Positions 1-13,262 are shown, numbered from the stretch's first letter. The stretch is 64,000 nt of DNA from Viscum album (GCA_963277665.1 OY728157.1:368666067-368730066), one strand, 5' to 3'. Numbers and translations are program-made. The notes: generated by a model from the sequence alone, not told the origin.

Positions 1-466
1 CAAGTCATGATCTCCTTTCATAGACTATGTAAAACGAAAAAAAAACTCTCCCAAATATAAGCTTCAGTGCCCATATCAATTAGAAGAGGTGGTGTCTCTG
101 GTGAAATTACCTGGGGAAAAACTTTTTTCTTAAGGACCACCACCTCCAAAGAAGGGTCATAACAACCTTCCTAGTGCATTAAATGAGTTCTTCGTGGTGG
201 CATATCTCTAAAAATTCCAATAACATGCCTCAAATCAAGATCTTAAATATATATAAGAACATGGAGAAAAAAACAATAATGAAAAGAGATTACTATCCGA
301 GGTAATACCCCAAATTACCCACTTAGAAGGCTAGGGTGTTGAAAAGTATCCAAGTTTAACTTATAGGGGTTCCATTAGATGAAGGGTCCTTTACACTTTT
401 CCTATTCATTTACCAACAACCAATTTATTTTATATGTCAAATGTTTCCTTTTAAATGTGAATTTTC
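1..466. other. Unassigned flank left of the copia element
   Basis: AT-rich sequence outside the left target duplication of element C1. I see no coding frame, no LTR terminus and no similarity to other parts of the window. It is the pre-insertion locus of C1, probably an older repeat, because the other side of C1 (20826 onward) is also repeat-like. Confidence 0.4.
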
Positions 467-471
467 TTATA
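467..471. repeat. Target site duplication TTATA, left copy, of element C1
   Basis: TTATA lies immediately left of the inferred left LTR start. The identical five bases occur at 20821-20825 directly after the inferred right LTR end. A five-base duplication is standard for Ty1/copia integration. The string is AT-rich, so chance is not negligible. However, it appears exactly where the two LTR copies (1831 and 1838 bp net) stop aligning. Confidence 0.65.
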
Positions 472-2302
472 CGTGAAGGAACCAGGAATGCAACGATAGG
501 CCAAAAAGTGAAAATTTAAAATTTTTCACCAATGAACAACCTAAACTCATTGATGTCGGAAATTCAGGGCATAGATAAATCTGAGGATCACATGTGAATA
601 GTTTTAATCAAATATTAAAACCCCTAAATACCTAGTTTAGATCTATAGCCACACACAACATCTACTCATCATTGGAGATCACTTCTCAAAGAATCTAACA
701 CTGAATTACTCTAGATCATCCACATGTGCTTCATGAAATCATTAGGAGTTCCGATCATTTAATTTTGGGTGCTAGAACATAGATCCAATGATGTCTTTGA
801 TGCTCCAATGATCATGGCATCTTTTCACTTTTGATTCCTAAGAGAGTTTCAATCTGAGCTTCAAGATCTCGAGACTCTCTCTCTAGCACATGGGAGAGAG
901 AAGTAGAGAGAGATCCATGAATAGTACCAAATGAGAGTCTATCATCTTTTATATATAGTGTTTTAATAAAATACACAGAAGTGCCTCTCTGTCCCCTGAA
1001 TACCTAACACAATATAAATAACATATTATGACTATGAATCTGAGTCATAAATATTATTATAACTTTCTTGTAATATATTAAATATATTACAGAATAATAA
1101 ATGAGTCATTAAGTCAAATCATTGTTCCCAAAATATTAGTTTTACATTTAATAGTTTAATATTTGTTCAAAAAATATTATCTATATTATTACTTAAAACT
1201 TGTAAATATATTTAATAAATAAATTCAACTCCTATTATTCATAACAAGAATTATATGAATTTATTTATTACATTGGTGATCGTTTCTCCTTAGAAAAATC
1301 CCAAACCCCAATGTTGGGTCCCATCATGTTTAATATAACTATTCAAATAAATTAAGAAGATTATTGAATAGGCTATTATGTGTGACCCTCTATTCCCTTA
1401 TCTCGACAGTAGTGAATAGTATTTACAGACCAAGAGCAGGATCTTGCAACCCATCATGGCCCCTAAAGATATAAGGATTTTTATACCACTGACAATCATC
1501 CTACGAACACTTATCGTGTAATATAAACTATTTTCTTTAATATCTCTTAAATAAGGATTCACACTAGTGTCATCTACCTTTACTTTCTTTATTATTTTTT
1601 GATCTATCGTGATGGGTTTACCTTGGACTACCATGAACATGAACTTATCAATGTACTACCACCTGAATCAATATTGCTCGAGATATATAACCTCCCAAAC
1701 ATGGATGAAACAAATCCTTTCTTGAACATTCAACCAATTTCGTTCCACCATTGACGCACGCAACACAAACTACCTCACCATGAATTCAATATCATGGTTT
1801 TCTTATTTCTTTAAAATAATTGAACAAATGGAATAAATTGGAAATAATATCAATTCATGAGACCATTACACATGATCATATATATGGACATCAATTGACA
1901 CCCAAAACATGTGGTGTTCTAATTGGTGGGTCTGTCCCCATGATCTAACTACTCGATATCACCAAGTGTGAACTTCAGGAGAAGAAGTCTCAATTTTTAT
2001 GATCCCCCACCACCTGATAATCAACCATCTACTAAGTCCAGTAATTGAGATGCATATAAACCACAAGACCCTAGTTTATGATTAATTTCATCATATGTTA
2101 AGGATATCATTATATCATGGGATCTGCTATAACCTTTTGATATGGAAATCAATCTAGGACATTACCATTAAATATTGGCTACAAAAATATCTACACTATA
2201 ATAGTAAGAATACATCATATATATCTATCTATACACGCAGTATGGTAAACAAAATCACTGCATAGTTCGGTCTCAGTCACCCACTATTTAAATACACTCA
2301 CA
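472..2302 (-). repeat. Left (3') LTR of copia element C1
   Basis: 1831 bp, aligning end to end with 8654-9177 joined to 19507-20820. Shared landmarks include the TGAAGGAAC start, a CTCTCTC-rich tract near 875-920, a run about AATAAATAAATTC near 1215, GGTGATCGTTTCTCCTT near 1273, and CCCACTATTT near 2280. The expected terminal TG/CA is now CG...CA here and TA...TA in the other copy, so original ends are inferred by comparing the copies. The degree of divergence means an old insertion. No promoter can be placed with confidence. Confidence 0.8.
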
Positions 2303-2329
2303 TTCACTAGATCCAACTTGTTAACCAAA

Positions 2330-4700
2330 TATGTTAGCTACTCAAATGATTAAAATCTTGCTTCTGCTAAGTCAAGGCTTTAGCTGTTGGGCCTTCCATG
2401 TTTCCAAGACACATCTATTCTGTTATAGCATCCTCATCTCCTTATGTAAAACGTCCCATGAGATGGAATCCCCAAGTATAACCATTTTTTCAATTTCCAT
2501 AACTTGAAATCTTATCTAGTAAGAATATTATAATTTTCATTATGACAATTCTTTTCTTACTAGGCACGATTCCAAAAACAGGAATGAAATAGTCCCATTT
2601 AACCGATTCTTAGTTGCCTTAGAAGCAGTAATGTACTCGGTATTCTAGGTATAGATACAACTAGAATATATGACCTTGACTCACTCATAAACATATCCAA
2701 ACTAAAATATTATATTACATGTATCTATGGAATACTAGTTTGTGTTCATTAAAAAACTAGAATCCTTACTTCTCCACTTACAAGGTTAATATCTTCTGTA
2801 CTTTTCAATGTACAATTAGACTGTTACAAATGCTTCACTTGTTGTGTTCTTGGATATTATTGATATTTTCCTATAATAAATTATATCATGGAAATATAAT
2901 TTTTTTTACATATCCAGACATATGTGACAGACCCATCACTTAATTTTATAGATTTTAACACACTATATTTATCTCCTCCCATGTCCCAGACATGTCATTG
3001 TAGAGAGTTAATTCTATGTGATATAGACAAAAATTCTTCTCTTGAATTTTTCCAACATGTATTTTCAATACTATTTCACTATATGTATGATTAAATAGGT
3101 CCAAGAAACCATTATATCTACCTGAGTAGATCATGTTCCCTAGAACATAGGTTGCTACTTTATGTCCATCACAGAATAATAAATTTCATCCTGGTCTTAT
3201 CTAATTTGAAGACCAATGTATTTTCCATATGTTGTAGAACATATTGTTCTTGGAAAACCTTGGTGGTCCCACTAACCTCTCATAGACATAAGGAAAACAT
3301 TTATTTCAAATTCATATCATATTATCTCATTGGTTACTTCAATCCTAAACTGTACTTTAGAAACCTACAACCTTTATTATCATTCGGTGTCATGACCATC
3401 CCATTCTAGTTGCGTCATCTAGAAACCTTCCTTGATTAATTGTTACGACATATAATTTATAATAATATGATCATATAAATTTTCTATTATCAGTAAAAAT
3501 CCAGTGGATTTAAGCATACATACCCAGTGTTACCAATCTATCCTTATTGGTACTATGCTTGTACCATCCATAGATCAACTTATTTAAATACACACCAAAA
3601 TTCTCATTTCATAATCCCATTTGTTATATGATGAATGGAATCCATTATTGAATTTTAATTGATATTGTAATTATTAGCTAATTTCCAGACACTTATGACT
3701 TAAAGGAAACATAATTATCATTGAATAATAGATCACCGATTGCGGTGAATACAAAAACCATAACCATGGTTTTATCATTCCAACATGGTTTATGTCTCTG
3801 GAACATACTGTCTTCCACATGCACTCCTGGAACTATTTCTTATTCCAAAAACTTGTACATCTTATACATTGACTAAATCCAAGTCAATCTAGCTCCCACT
3901 ATCTCTAATTGAGATGTAAACCCTTATATATATGTGTTGTATATTACTTGACTACCATATTTCTATCATAGGGATTTGTTTAAAATCATATGCAACTGTT
4001 AGGATGATTAAAATAGAAGCACATTATGTTTGTTCTTGATGAAATTTTTTTTATGTCCAAATAAACACTTTTCATCCAAATACATATACAAATTACATAA
4101 TAGATTTCGCATCATACTAAAACTATTATGATATAAATTTTTCAATTTAGTTGGCACATGATTATGGGATTACACCATTATTTGTGAAGTATGTCATGAA
4201 ATATAATGAATGTTTCTGCAGGTTGTAACATTGATACTCCTTACATCATAAACATGATGTATAAAATTTTCATTTATGAAATACTCATTTATACATTTTT
4301 TAATCAATGTTAACATGTAATACTTCATCATCAATCCTTCTCATTAACATCAATGTTGTGAGTTTGATAAGGAAACATGCATTTAGGAATTGTTCCACGC
4401 TTCATTATCGTAATCAATGATTACATAGTCAAGATGTTCTAGAAAATATAGTCTTGAAGAAACTCATATCTTCTAATGATCCACATACTTCACTTTGTCA
4501 ATTTTTAATGACTTTAAGGAATAATATTAAGTATCATTACCTCTATATTTCCCTTGAAATAGTTTATGGTCACTTTTTGAACTAATTTCAAAAGTTTTGT
4601 GACATACCATTATTTATAAGGGTTTCTTTTTCCAAACTAATGATGTCAGTTATACCATAGGTGTTTAGAAATTCCGAGCCTAAATACCATATATGGTATA
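2330..4700 (-). pseudogene. Copia pol relic: integrase, reverse transcriptase, RNase H
   Basis: Minus-strand translation across shifting frames gives three family landmarks. At 4150-4197 the frame reads FTNNGVIP*SCAN, like the conserved copia integrase string with F..NGI.H..SC before TP..NG. At 3298-3360 it reads KYSLGLK*PMR*YDMN, matching the RT motif SLYGLKQAPR.WY. At 2606-2641 it reads TEYITASKATKN, matching the RNase H motif AEYIA.SEA.KE. The order integrase-RT-RNase H toward the 3' LTR is diagnostic for Ty1/copia. Stops and frameshifts are frequent and no frame exceeds about 85 codons, so there is no functional product. The RT active-site YVDD region could not be read convincingly. Confidence 0.7.
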
Positions 4701-7320
4701 TTCTTGAATTCCACTTTTTGTGTTTCTTGACAAAGAATTATCTTATCACAACTGGGTATAAGTCTTACATTTTATATTCATCAAGTATTGCCTACAATTC
4801 AAGTATTACTGAACTATAGGTTGATTATAAAACCTCAAAGACCACATTAATTCATCAACCTGGAATAATGTCTCCTTGTATCCAAAGACAAAATGGATAA
4901 ATGTTTTGGATATACTCAATAATATTTCTACATTAATCTTTTACATGGAAATAAAGAAGTCGTGTACTTATCACCACTGGCCTAGGTAAGACCCTTTCTC
5001 ATCCACTTGGATAATACACCCAACTTCTTGTAATATTTCTATACTCTCTTGGTTATCGCAATTAATACACATATGTGATAGACATATAGTATTAAATACC
5101 CATGTAGTAAAACTGAAACATTACAGTGATGATTATACCTAAATAATTATTGGTAACATTATTCTTTAATTCTGTTAATTGAATTAAAACATACATTGTA
5201 TAATTTTATGATATTTAAACCATATAACCACTGTTAATACCTCCTTCATTGAATGAAATTGAAAATTTGACCTTTACATTACTTTCCTTTGGACTTTTAT
5301 TCTTTTCTTTCAATTTATTCATCATAAGAATTAAAGATGAAACTATCTTTGATATCCTAATTTACATGGAAAACCTTTCCTAAATTGGTAATGAATCATT
5401 TACTCAAACCTTTTTCATTTGATAAATTAAAATGAGACTTGTGTAAAAGGGTAATAATTATTTTACAATAGGATGTATTGAATGATCAAAACCTGCCATT
5501 CAATTTACACAGATCTAGTGTAACCTATTCATATCATTTCTTACTTTTCTCCTTTCAAACCTCTTAGAGATGAGACTTCATGTTTTATCATCTATATCAG
5601 GATGTAGCGACCAAAAATAACATCAAACGTTGATGAAATCATAATATCAAACCCATAATATGATTTTTACATTAGTCTCTTATAAGAAATTTCAACCTCG
5701 CTTCCTAAGGTAACTTAACAAGTGTTAGGGACACTAGCACGTTGAGTTTCGAATATCACAGTACTATGCGCATACGCCCGTACTATCTTTGAATACACGT
5801 GCTGGTGAGGACATTTACATGGTCCATTATCCATTTCCATTAATATTGTTGTTTAATTTTCCATTTTTACAAATAAATTTATGAGAATAGTACTCTTATC
5901 ATGATGACTAGTTAAGAATTTTGATTAATTAAATATATCTTTAAATATCTCCCCCTATTTTATCTGATTCTAGGAACCTTATGTGCTAGAATTAGAATAA
6001 TCTGTCGCTTTAGTATTCTAGTGGAAAGGTTCCCTGAACCACACCTCATAGTCTACAAGAATTGGCTCCACTGCTACTTAGAGTGTTCAAGGTAGGCTTT
6101 AGGATGGCCAGCCGCATGGACTTGTTATTCCTTGATCTATTGAGGGGTGTCCTGATTTCATAACTCGCTACTTGATTTTATCAACACTTACCTATAATTT
6201 TAAAACAATCTATATTTAGATATTTCATTAATATAATTTTAGTTAAGTCAACCCACCATCCTTATACGAATGCCCCGATAGTAAGAGGCACCCTCATCTT
6301 TGGTATGACTGACACCCCAAACAGCCAGTTTTTTCCAAATTTGAACGATGGAAGGCAATTTAGACTTAATATTTCATTGAGGGTTTTATTATTTTAATGT
6401 ATAGAAAGAAATAATTTTCTATTTTCTAATCTTGTACTATGTGATCGCACTCAAAAATGATCATGAAATATATAGATAAATCCATCACATCACCTGTTAA
6501 TCTTATCTTTAATGCTTGGTTATTATTACTCTCTGTGATCGTATATTAACTAAAAATACACAAACTAATAAACCATGAAAAAACTAAATGATGAATTGAT
6601 CATGAGGCCGTACTATAGGATAATCTTTTGAGTGAATAATAGACCAATCCAGGCTATAGGGGATATACATTCAGTCGCATCACTTATTAATATTAATGTA
6701 GCACCTGCTCCTCCAAAGCATCATGGTCCTGTCTTGTGTGTCACCATAACTCAGTGTGAAGTGCATCCTAAGTCATCATGTCATGATACAATATTGCATG
6801 CACATAGGTGATGGGTTCTTGGTGTACAAAGTAAACATATGATAATTGGAACATACAACCTTATACATATAATGACTCTAAGATGAAACACAGATCGTCA
6901 TTTTTTAAAATAATTATTACAAATAAGCATGCAATAATTAAATAAATAAATAAAATAAAAATTCCCCAAACATACATTGGATGGTCTCTAGCTCATGACC
7001 AGTCAATACACATTAACCCATGTATTTTAAAAATAAATGCATAATTAAATTAAACTATCAATAAATAAACTTGATGGGATTAAATTGAATTTAAAATTTT
7101 TAAATTAATTTTTAATTATATATATATAATTTGTTCAGTCCCAATTAATTAATTTAATTTTAAAACTAAAAATTGAATAATTTACTTAATTTAATTAAAC
7201 ACAAAATTAAATTAATTTATGCCGCATAAATTTTATACGAAAATAATTAGTTAATTAATTTACATTTATATCAAAATTACATTAATTATTTTAATTAATA
7301 TTTTATTAAATAAAAATTAT
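4701..7320 (-). other. Copia C1 upstream interior, gag/protease side, unreadable
   Basis: Gag and protease should lie here, upstream of integrase on the minus strand. I cannot recognise a CCHC zinc knuckle or a protease motif. From about 6900 to 7320 the sequence becomes extremely AT-rich, with runs such as TTAATTAATTTA, which looks non-coding. A moderately GC-richer patch lies near 5940-6330. Nothing more is supportable by eye. Confidence 0.4.
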
Positions 7321-7324
7321 ATAT

Positions 7325-8130
7325 TTGCCCCCAAAATGGGTCATGGATTGTGTCGGTCGGGGTGAACAAGTTCATGCTTAGTATGTGCCTTGCAGACCCT
7401 GTGTAGGGGTGTCTTGGGCAGCGCAAGTCTGCCCAAGCCGATTCTTGGCAGGGCAGACCTGTCCAAACAAATTTCAGGAAAGATCTGTTCTAGGAATAAA
7501 CAAATCGACAGTACCTCACTAGTTCGGTTTGACCCATGACTAGACATATGGGAGATGACCTGGGCAATAGAGGTGATGAAGATGGTGGGGGATGGAGTTT
7601 AGATTTTCAACTAGTTAAGGAGAGCACGACAGTAGTAGTGATGTTGGCCAGACTAAGTCAATCCGATGGAGAAAGTCACGTGCAGTAGATTTTCTGGAAG
7701 GAAGGTCAGTCCATGCAATGGAACCACTGGCTGACAATTTTTTGCGCATTTAGGAGGGGTAGTTGTAGGGTTCCTGCTGGTCCAGTGTGCACGAGGCGAA
7801 TTCGGGAGAAATAGTGATGGGGTCAAGCGGTCCAGGATAGGCGATAGGGATTAGAGGTGGCGACCTTGGTTAGGCAAGGTGAGGAGCTACCGCGGTGTGG
7901 CAGAGGAAGACCGAATGAGGTGCACCACTAGCCTGGCTAGGGAATATGTACTTGGTAGGTCATCCTCGCTTTGTTGGTGTGATAATAGGAGTTGTAGGGG
8001 TACGGGCCAAATCCAGGCCAGTCGACTAGAGGGGTTCCGGACTAGATGGGTGACAACGGCTGGTCAGGCTGCTGGTATGGCATCTGTGTGGGGATGAAAA
8101 AGGGGACATGGGGGGCTGCTCGACCCCCAA
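7325..8130. other. GC-rich block inside the copia C1 leader
   Basis: About 800 bp of sharply higher GC than anything around it, with abrupt edges against AT-rich DNA at about 7320 and 8135. It lies between the primer binding site and the pol relic of C1, so it would be 5' leader or gag-proximal sequence. Both strands contain frames of 60-75 codons (7341-7547 minus, 7915-8097 plus), but neither translation resembles a family I know, and neither has a second long exon-like neighbour. It could be a captured host fragment, a later insertion, or an ancestral leader that escaped decay. I assign no function. Confidence 0.55.
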
Positions 8131-8269
8131 ATTAATTGAATTTTTTTTACATTCCAGCAAATTTTTATTTCTTTGGCTTATTTTATAATCCAACCCCACC
8201 AGGATTCTTACTATACACCCAACAAACAAAAAACATCCCCTTTTTAAATTTTCTTGAAGCCTATACAGG

Positions 8270-8400
8270 ATTTAGAAGGAAATAATAATTTTATAATATT
8301 AAGATATTATTATAATAAAAATATTATAATAATTAAATTATTATTATAATAAAACTATTATTATTAATATTATTTTTAAAAAATTATTATTAATACTCAT
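8270..8400. repeat. AT-only self-complementary tract
   Basis: Roughly 130 bp made almost only of A and T, with repeated ATTATTATAATA-type words and their reverse complements, able to fold into long hairpins. It follows the GC-rich block. It could be an expanded simple repeat or a small AT-rich inverted-repeat element. No target duplication is identifiable in such low-complexity sequence. Confidence 0.4.
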
Positions 8401-8640
8401 CGGTATGAAAAACTATTCTGATCACTAGTCGGGTGGGAATAATATGAATTTATCGAAACGTTCTTTACAAAATTAATCACTCATAAGAAGCACCAATCTG
8501 AAATAACACTTCGGATGACCCCAAACTGGGTATCCAATGTCTAATTTAGAATCTGTTTGTGGTGTTGGGACCATAACAAAAACCAACTTCATAAATTGAT
8601 GAAAATTTTACTTTCCATTGGCTGAAAATTTTCACATTGT

Positions 8641-8653
8641 CCCTTTGATACCA
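8641..8653 (-). other. Primer binding site of copia C1 (tRNA-iMet type)
   Basis: On the minus strand this reads TGGTATCAAAGGG, directly abutting the right LTR start at 8654. It matches the usual plant retrotransposon site TGGTATCAGAGCC complementary to the 3' end of initiator methionine tRNA, apart from the last few bases. It fixes the orientation of C1 (5' LTR on the right) and the internal edge of that LTR. Confidence 0.75.
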
Positions 8654-9177
8654 TATGAAGGAACTCACCATGAAGCGGAAGTCCCAAAAGTGGGAATGTA
8701 AGAAATTTCACCGACGAATGACATGAACGCATTGATGTCGGCGAATCGCTGCTCAGATAAAGCTGAGGATCATGAATGAGGAGTTTTAAGCAGAAAATAA
8801 AACCTTAAATACCTGGTTTAGATCCAAATTTGTGCACGACCTCTGATCGTTAGTGGTGATAGATTCTTAAAGAATCAAAAGCTAAATTCTTCTTGATCAT
8901 ATAGACATGCTTCATGAAATCCATGAAAGCACCAATCATTGAATTTAGAGTGTTAGCATGGAGATCCTACAATTGATTTGAAAATCTGATGATCATCACA
9001 TTTCTTCCCATACGATGTCTAAGAGAGAGCTCCATCTGATCTCTTGGATCCAGAGCATCTCTCCCTGGCACAAAGGAGAGATAAGTAGAGAGAGAGCAAT
9101 GAATAATCACTGGTGAGAGGCTCTCCTCTTCTATATATATTTTTTTAATAAAATACCTGGAATTGCCTCTTCGTCCC
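8654..9177 (-). repeat. Right (5') LTR of copia C1, first part
   Basis: Aligns with 472 to about 980 of the left LTR. Shared words include ATGAACGCATTGATGTCGGC against a decayed counterpart near 545, TGCTTCATGAAATC, and the GGAGAGA/GTAGAGAGAGA tract. The alignment stops at CGTCCC, where element L1 begins, and resumes at 19507. Confidence 0.8.
9173..9177. repeat. Target site duplication GTCCC, left copy, of L1
   Basis: GTCCC immediately precedes the L1 terminus TGTAGC and is repeated exactly at 19502-19506 after the L1 end GTGTTACC. It sits inside the C1 LTR, whose left copy shows the uninterrupted version (CTGTCCCCTGAATACC near 990). This is an exact five-base duplication with an independent empty-site comparison. 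Confidence 0.9.
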
Positions 9178-10791
9178 TGTAGCAGCCCAAGCGTGACATA
9201 CATGGATATTACATTTCTTTAGTGGAATACCTAATATATTACACAAATATATTCCCCAAGATCATATTATTTTGGTGTCTTTTGAAACTCCGAACATAAT
9301 CTTCAAAATTGGTGAAAGATCTTGGACATATCCATTAAGTTCATCCTCTTTTTTTTCTACCTAAAACCATTCTATATATCCTATGGAAAAGAAAACTAAA
9401 AAGGGTGAGATCAAATGCTCATTAAGGGTAAACATAGAGATCACAAAACAAAACACAAACATAATAATGTAAAAACATGAACATAAAGTTTAAAAATCAC
9501 AATCATGAGTCATGAAATAAATATTTCTAGTACGTAAGGCATGGATCATGAAGGAAAACTAACTATTATAGAATAGAATTGACATAAAACATAGAATTTT
9601 GGTAAACAAATAAACACATAATATGATTCCCATAGTAGCCAAGACATTGCGGCTGAGACTATCATAGTTGTCAAAGTCCATTACTGTACCATGTTTATAT
9701 TCGATTCTAGCCATATATTACTAAACCATATTTACTTTACATTCTAATAATCTCTATCTCATGAGATATAAATCATTACACAATGCACTAAAGGGAGATA
9801 TAGGTCCCATACATCTCATAATTAAATCATTCTTACATGTTCTACAAAAACATAAATCATTCATCGTTACACAACCTAAAAAATAAAATGGTTTTTCTTA
9901 AACATCATTCCATAATAACATAGTCCATATAAAATACCATTTCATAATTACCACAACATAATAATAGTAGTAATAGTGACAGAAATATTACACCATTTAA
10001 TGAGTGTCATCTTTGATGAAAAATAATTTTATAAACCACTTGATCTTAGTTTTTGAGGGAAATAGCCTTTTTAATCAAAAACATTTTTTTTTCAAAATAC
10101 CGTAAAAATTTAAAAGAAAATAATTTAGTTGAAAATAATTATAAAATAGTGTAGAGGATGCATCATGAAAATAAGGCATCATGAAATAGTAAAAATCCAT
10201 TCATTCCATATAAGTTAAAAACATTCTCCTCGTACATTTGTCGGAAAATTCAAAAAGTACCTCATATGGTAAATAAAAGAAAGATTCCTTCCATACCACA
10301 TAATAAAAGTAAAAATGGGAAAAATGACTTTAAAAATACATAAAATAATATTAAATATTTTATTAAAACATATTTATAAAACATGGATATAGATGTTAAA
10401 TATAACCCCATTAAATAATTGCGTATAAATAATCTGGGATAAAAATGATATTACAAAATTATCCATTGTCATGTCCTTTTCATTAGTAAAGGGTCTTGTA
10501 CCACTTAATAATGGTGAAATTATGTTATTAAATTATATCAAGACCATATACATATTTTTGATATCATATATGATCCTATTGTACCATTTTGTTAATAGTA
10601 TATCAATATTACTATTTTTAGAGTGTTACCAGTTTCAATTTCCCATTCCTATTCTGCAGTGAAAGTCGTGTTTGTTGTGCATAAGATATATTTAATTCAT
10701 GAAATTAAGTTCATATAAATTATTTTCACTCATCATATAAATTTTATAATCATTCTGGAATTATTATCATGGGGAACAAATTTGACCGCAT

Positions 10792-10821
10792 CGTGGAGAC
10801 GGTAGCCCTTACGTACGCACA
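10792..10821 (-). repeat. GC-rich LTR module, copy 1 of 2 (L1 left LTR)
   Basis: Begins CGTGGAGACGGTA and contains TACGTACGCAC in otherwise AT-rich LTR. It is matched by copies at 10980, 17061, 17252, 58467 and 58656, with decayed versions at 38933-39554. Spacing to the next copy is about 190 bp. On the transcribed strand it lies downstream of the TATA-like site. Function unknown. Confidence 0.75.
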
Positions 10822-10979
10822 TGGGACGATATCTTTCTCTAGATAGTTAAATGATATGTAATTGGAGGTATATTAATTATAAAAAATAATTATAATGTTA
10901 TATTAATTCTTTAAATTTATTATACTCATAATTATACCCATCCTAATCAATTATATTTGAATAAAAAATCACACAATTT

Positions 10980-11009
10980 TGTGGAGACGGTAAGTCGTAC
11001 GTACATATG
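10980..11009 (-). repeat. GC-rich LTR module, copy 2 of 2 (L1 left LTR)
   Basis: TGTGGAGACGGTAAG followed by CGTACGTACATATGC. It is the second unit of the pair and is distinguished from the first by AAG after the GGT, a difference kept in the second copies at 17252 and 58656. Confidence 0.75.
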
Positions 11010-11180
11010 CATGGTGATATTGTTATTTGTAGGATAGATAAGAGGAGTTATAAGGTTGCCCCATAATTCTAATAACATATCATCAGGTATAAGATACTTT
11101 ATTTTTTACTTTATTATGGAATCAACATAATAAAAATTAAGTAAAAGAAGAAAATAAATTTAATTGAATTGGTAAAATGA

Positions 11181-11198
11181 TTAACTCTTCTTTGTTGG
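11181..11198 (-). promoter_or_regulatory. Splice-donor-like conserved block, decayed (L1 left LTR)
   Basis: The minus strand reads CCAACAAAGAAGAGTTAA. The intact relatives read GAAGAAGAGGTAA at 17448, 39723 and 58855, so the GT of the donor-like site has been changed here. It lies about 200 bp from the second GC-rich module. Confidence 0.45.
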
Positions 11199-13233
11199 AC
11201 TGGCTTTGCGTCACTTCTTAGGGACACTAGGGATAATTTTTTTTGGAAAACCAGGATGTCCATAAGTTAACTACATATTTTGATAGGATAATTCGTTAGG
11301 GTTTTTTCGATCTAGAGGGCTCATGGTGGTGGGAGGAAATGTGGGAGGAGATGACTTTTTAAAAGGGAGGAGGAGGGCAACTTTAGGAAGGTATTTAAAT
11401 ATTATTTTATTATAAAATTATTTTCAGTTTCAAAAGGACCAAATAAAATTTAATTATAAGATACTATGAATATAGTTATAAACAATTTCAATAAATAAGT
11501 TTTAGACAAGTATAGGTCTCAAATTTAACCTTCTCTTTTAGTGTTAACCCTTAGTTAACTAATTTAACTCTTACCAGGTCTTCTTGTATATTCATACTTT
11601 TTGGTTAATATAGTTACTATAAAATTAAAATAGAACCACAAGTGGATCATTAATGAAATTCTCAATATTATCTAAGTCTATTTGCTGAACCATATATTTT
11701 TAGTACTATTATATCTTTTAATAAAAAAGAATGTGTTTTAAAAACACATTTATGTCAATTTTTATAATATTTATATCATGACTTTTTAAAATCCATAGAA
11801 ACTTGATTCTTTCAAACGAATTTAATTAATTTAAATATAAAAAGTATTAAAAATACATAAAATTCATGTATGTCATAAAAAGTTTCAAAATAAATTTATT
11901 TTGATATTTATAATCTCATTTATTTAAATCCTTTTTTAATAAGGTGACCACTACATCATCATTGTGTCAAAAATAAATGTATTTATTTGGAGTCTCAAAA
12001 TTATAAATAAAATATGATGATGTAGGAAATATTTTCTACCATTCCAATTACTACATATAGTTGAATTTATTTTATGTATAACCACATAATAAAAAAATTT
12101 ATTAAGAAGATAGATGTCTATGTAATATTTCTCTATACTATAAATTAATTACTATAAAATGTCATTTTCAAATCCAAGTGGTTCTATGGGGTCCCAAAAT
12201 CGACTCAATGATTTCCATGCTATAAAATATTTCATCAAATAGGATTATTACATGTGTTATGGTAGTTTAGTATTATTATAATATTATTTTTTACACAAAT
12301 TTACCAGATTTACCTTTTAACCATGGTAAATAAAATAATTACTGAAGTTATTGTTCATAATTTCCAAAAATAAAAGGTACCTATTTACAAAATCTGAACC
12401 TTATTATTTCAACTATTTAATTAGTTTTTCTATATAAAAACACAAAATTTTCATTAATTAATTTAAAATTAATTCTCGTTGTCAAAACCAAAAGGTGGGA
12501 TTATAAAAACCAATTACTATCAAAATACTAACATGTGTTTTGTCCAATTTAAAAGTGAAATTACATCCAATGAAAAAAATTGGATTAGATAATATAAATA
12601 TAATCAAAATATAATTTATACCCAATTAAATTTATAATCTATCAATATAAATAAATTAGATTATAAGGCATTTTTGATTTAAAATGCATCATTTTTCATC
12701 ATTCATTAAAATATGAATTTTATCCGCAAAATACCAAAAATTCAAAAAATGTAAATTTTTATGTTCCTCTTCCAAAACAAATTATATTGTCAAATATAAT
12801 ATATAAAATTGTAAAAAGTTAATTTTAAAATGGGTGCGCCGTCAAAAGGCGGTAAAACTACATTATTTTTCAAAATACTTCTTTTATCCGAAAAATGAAC
12901 TTGTTCTTATAACATGTCTAGATAATATATAATATGAATGTTAATGTTATATAAAATTCCAAATTTGGATAATAATACTCATAAAATCTACTTTATATCC
13001 CATAATAATTATTTTTACTATATAACTTTGTTTAATTTAACTCGGTATGGCATACAATGCAAGCTATTGATGAAGGTCTCTCTTGTGTGTAACGCAAGCC
13101 AAGAATAGTGTTGTGTATACTTCAAGATAATACAATGTTGTGTATATACCTAGCTAACATTGGTGTAGTATTCAACATAATACCTCAAAAAATGTAAAAA
13201 AGAATATATCTCATAAAATCTCGGAGTGTTACA

Positions 13234-13262
13234 TTCTACCCCCTTAAAATGAATTTTCCCTG
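13234..13262 (-). other. Polypurine tract of L1
   Basis: On the minus strand the tract reads TTTTAAGGGGGTAGAA directly before the LTR start TGTAACACTCC. This is the usual Ty3/gypsy arrangement of a purine-rich plus-strand primer followed by TGTAAC. It fixes the internal edge of the 3' LTR and the minus orientation of L1. Confidence 0.8.

Larger units (their letters stand above)
9178..13233 (-). repeat. Left (3') LTR of L1
   Basis: 4056 bp from TGTAGCAGCCCAAG to GGAGTGTTACA, close to inverted TG...CA termini. It aligns throughout with 15440-19501. On the minus strand U3 begins at 13233, a decayed TATA-like site lies near 11355-11365, and the GC-rich modules near 10792 and 10980 fall downstream in the presumed transcribed R/U5. 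There is no coding capacity. Confidence 0.88.

Noticed and set aside
1398..1640. 80-codon open frame on the minus strand
   Set aside because: It lies wholly within the left LTR of C1, and its translation has no motif.
7879..8097. Open frame in the GC-rich block as a possible gene
   Set aside because: Higher GC alone reduces stop codons. The translation is low in hydrophobic pattern, resembles no family, and an overlapping minus-strand frame is equally long. Kept only as part of a compositional island.
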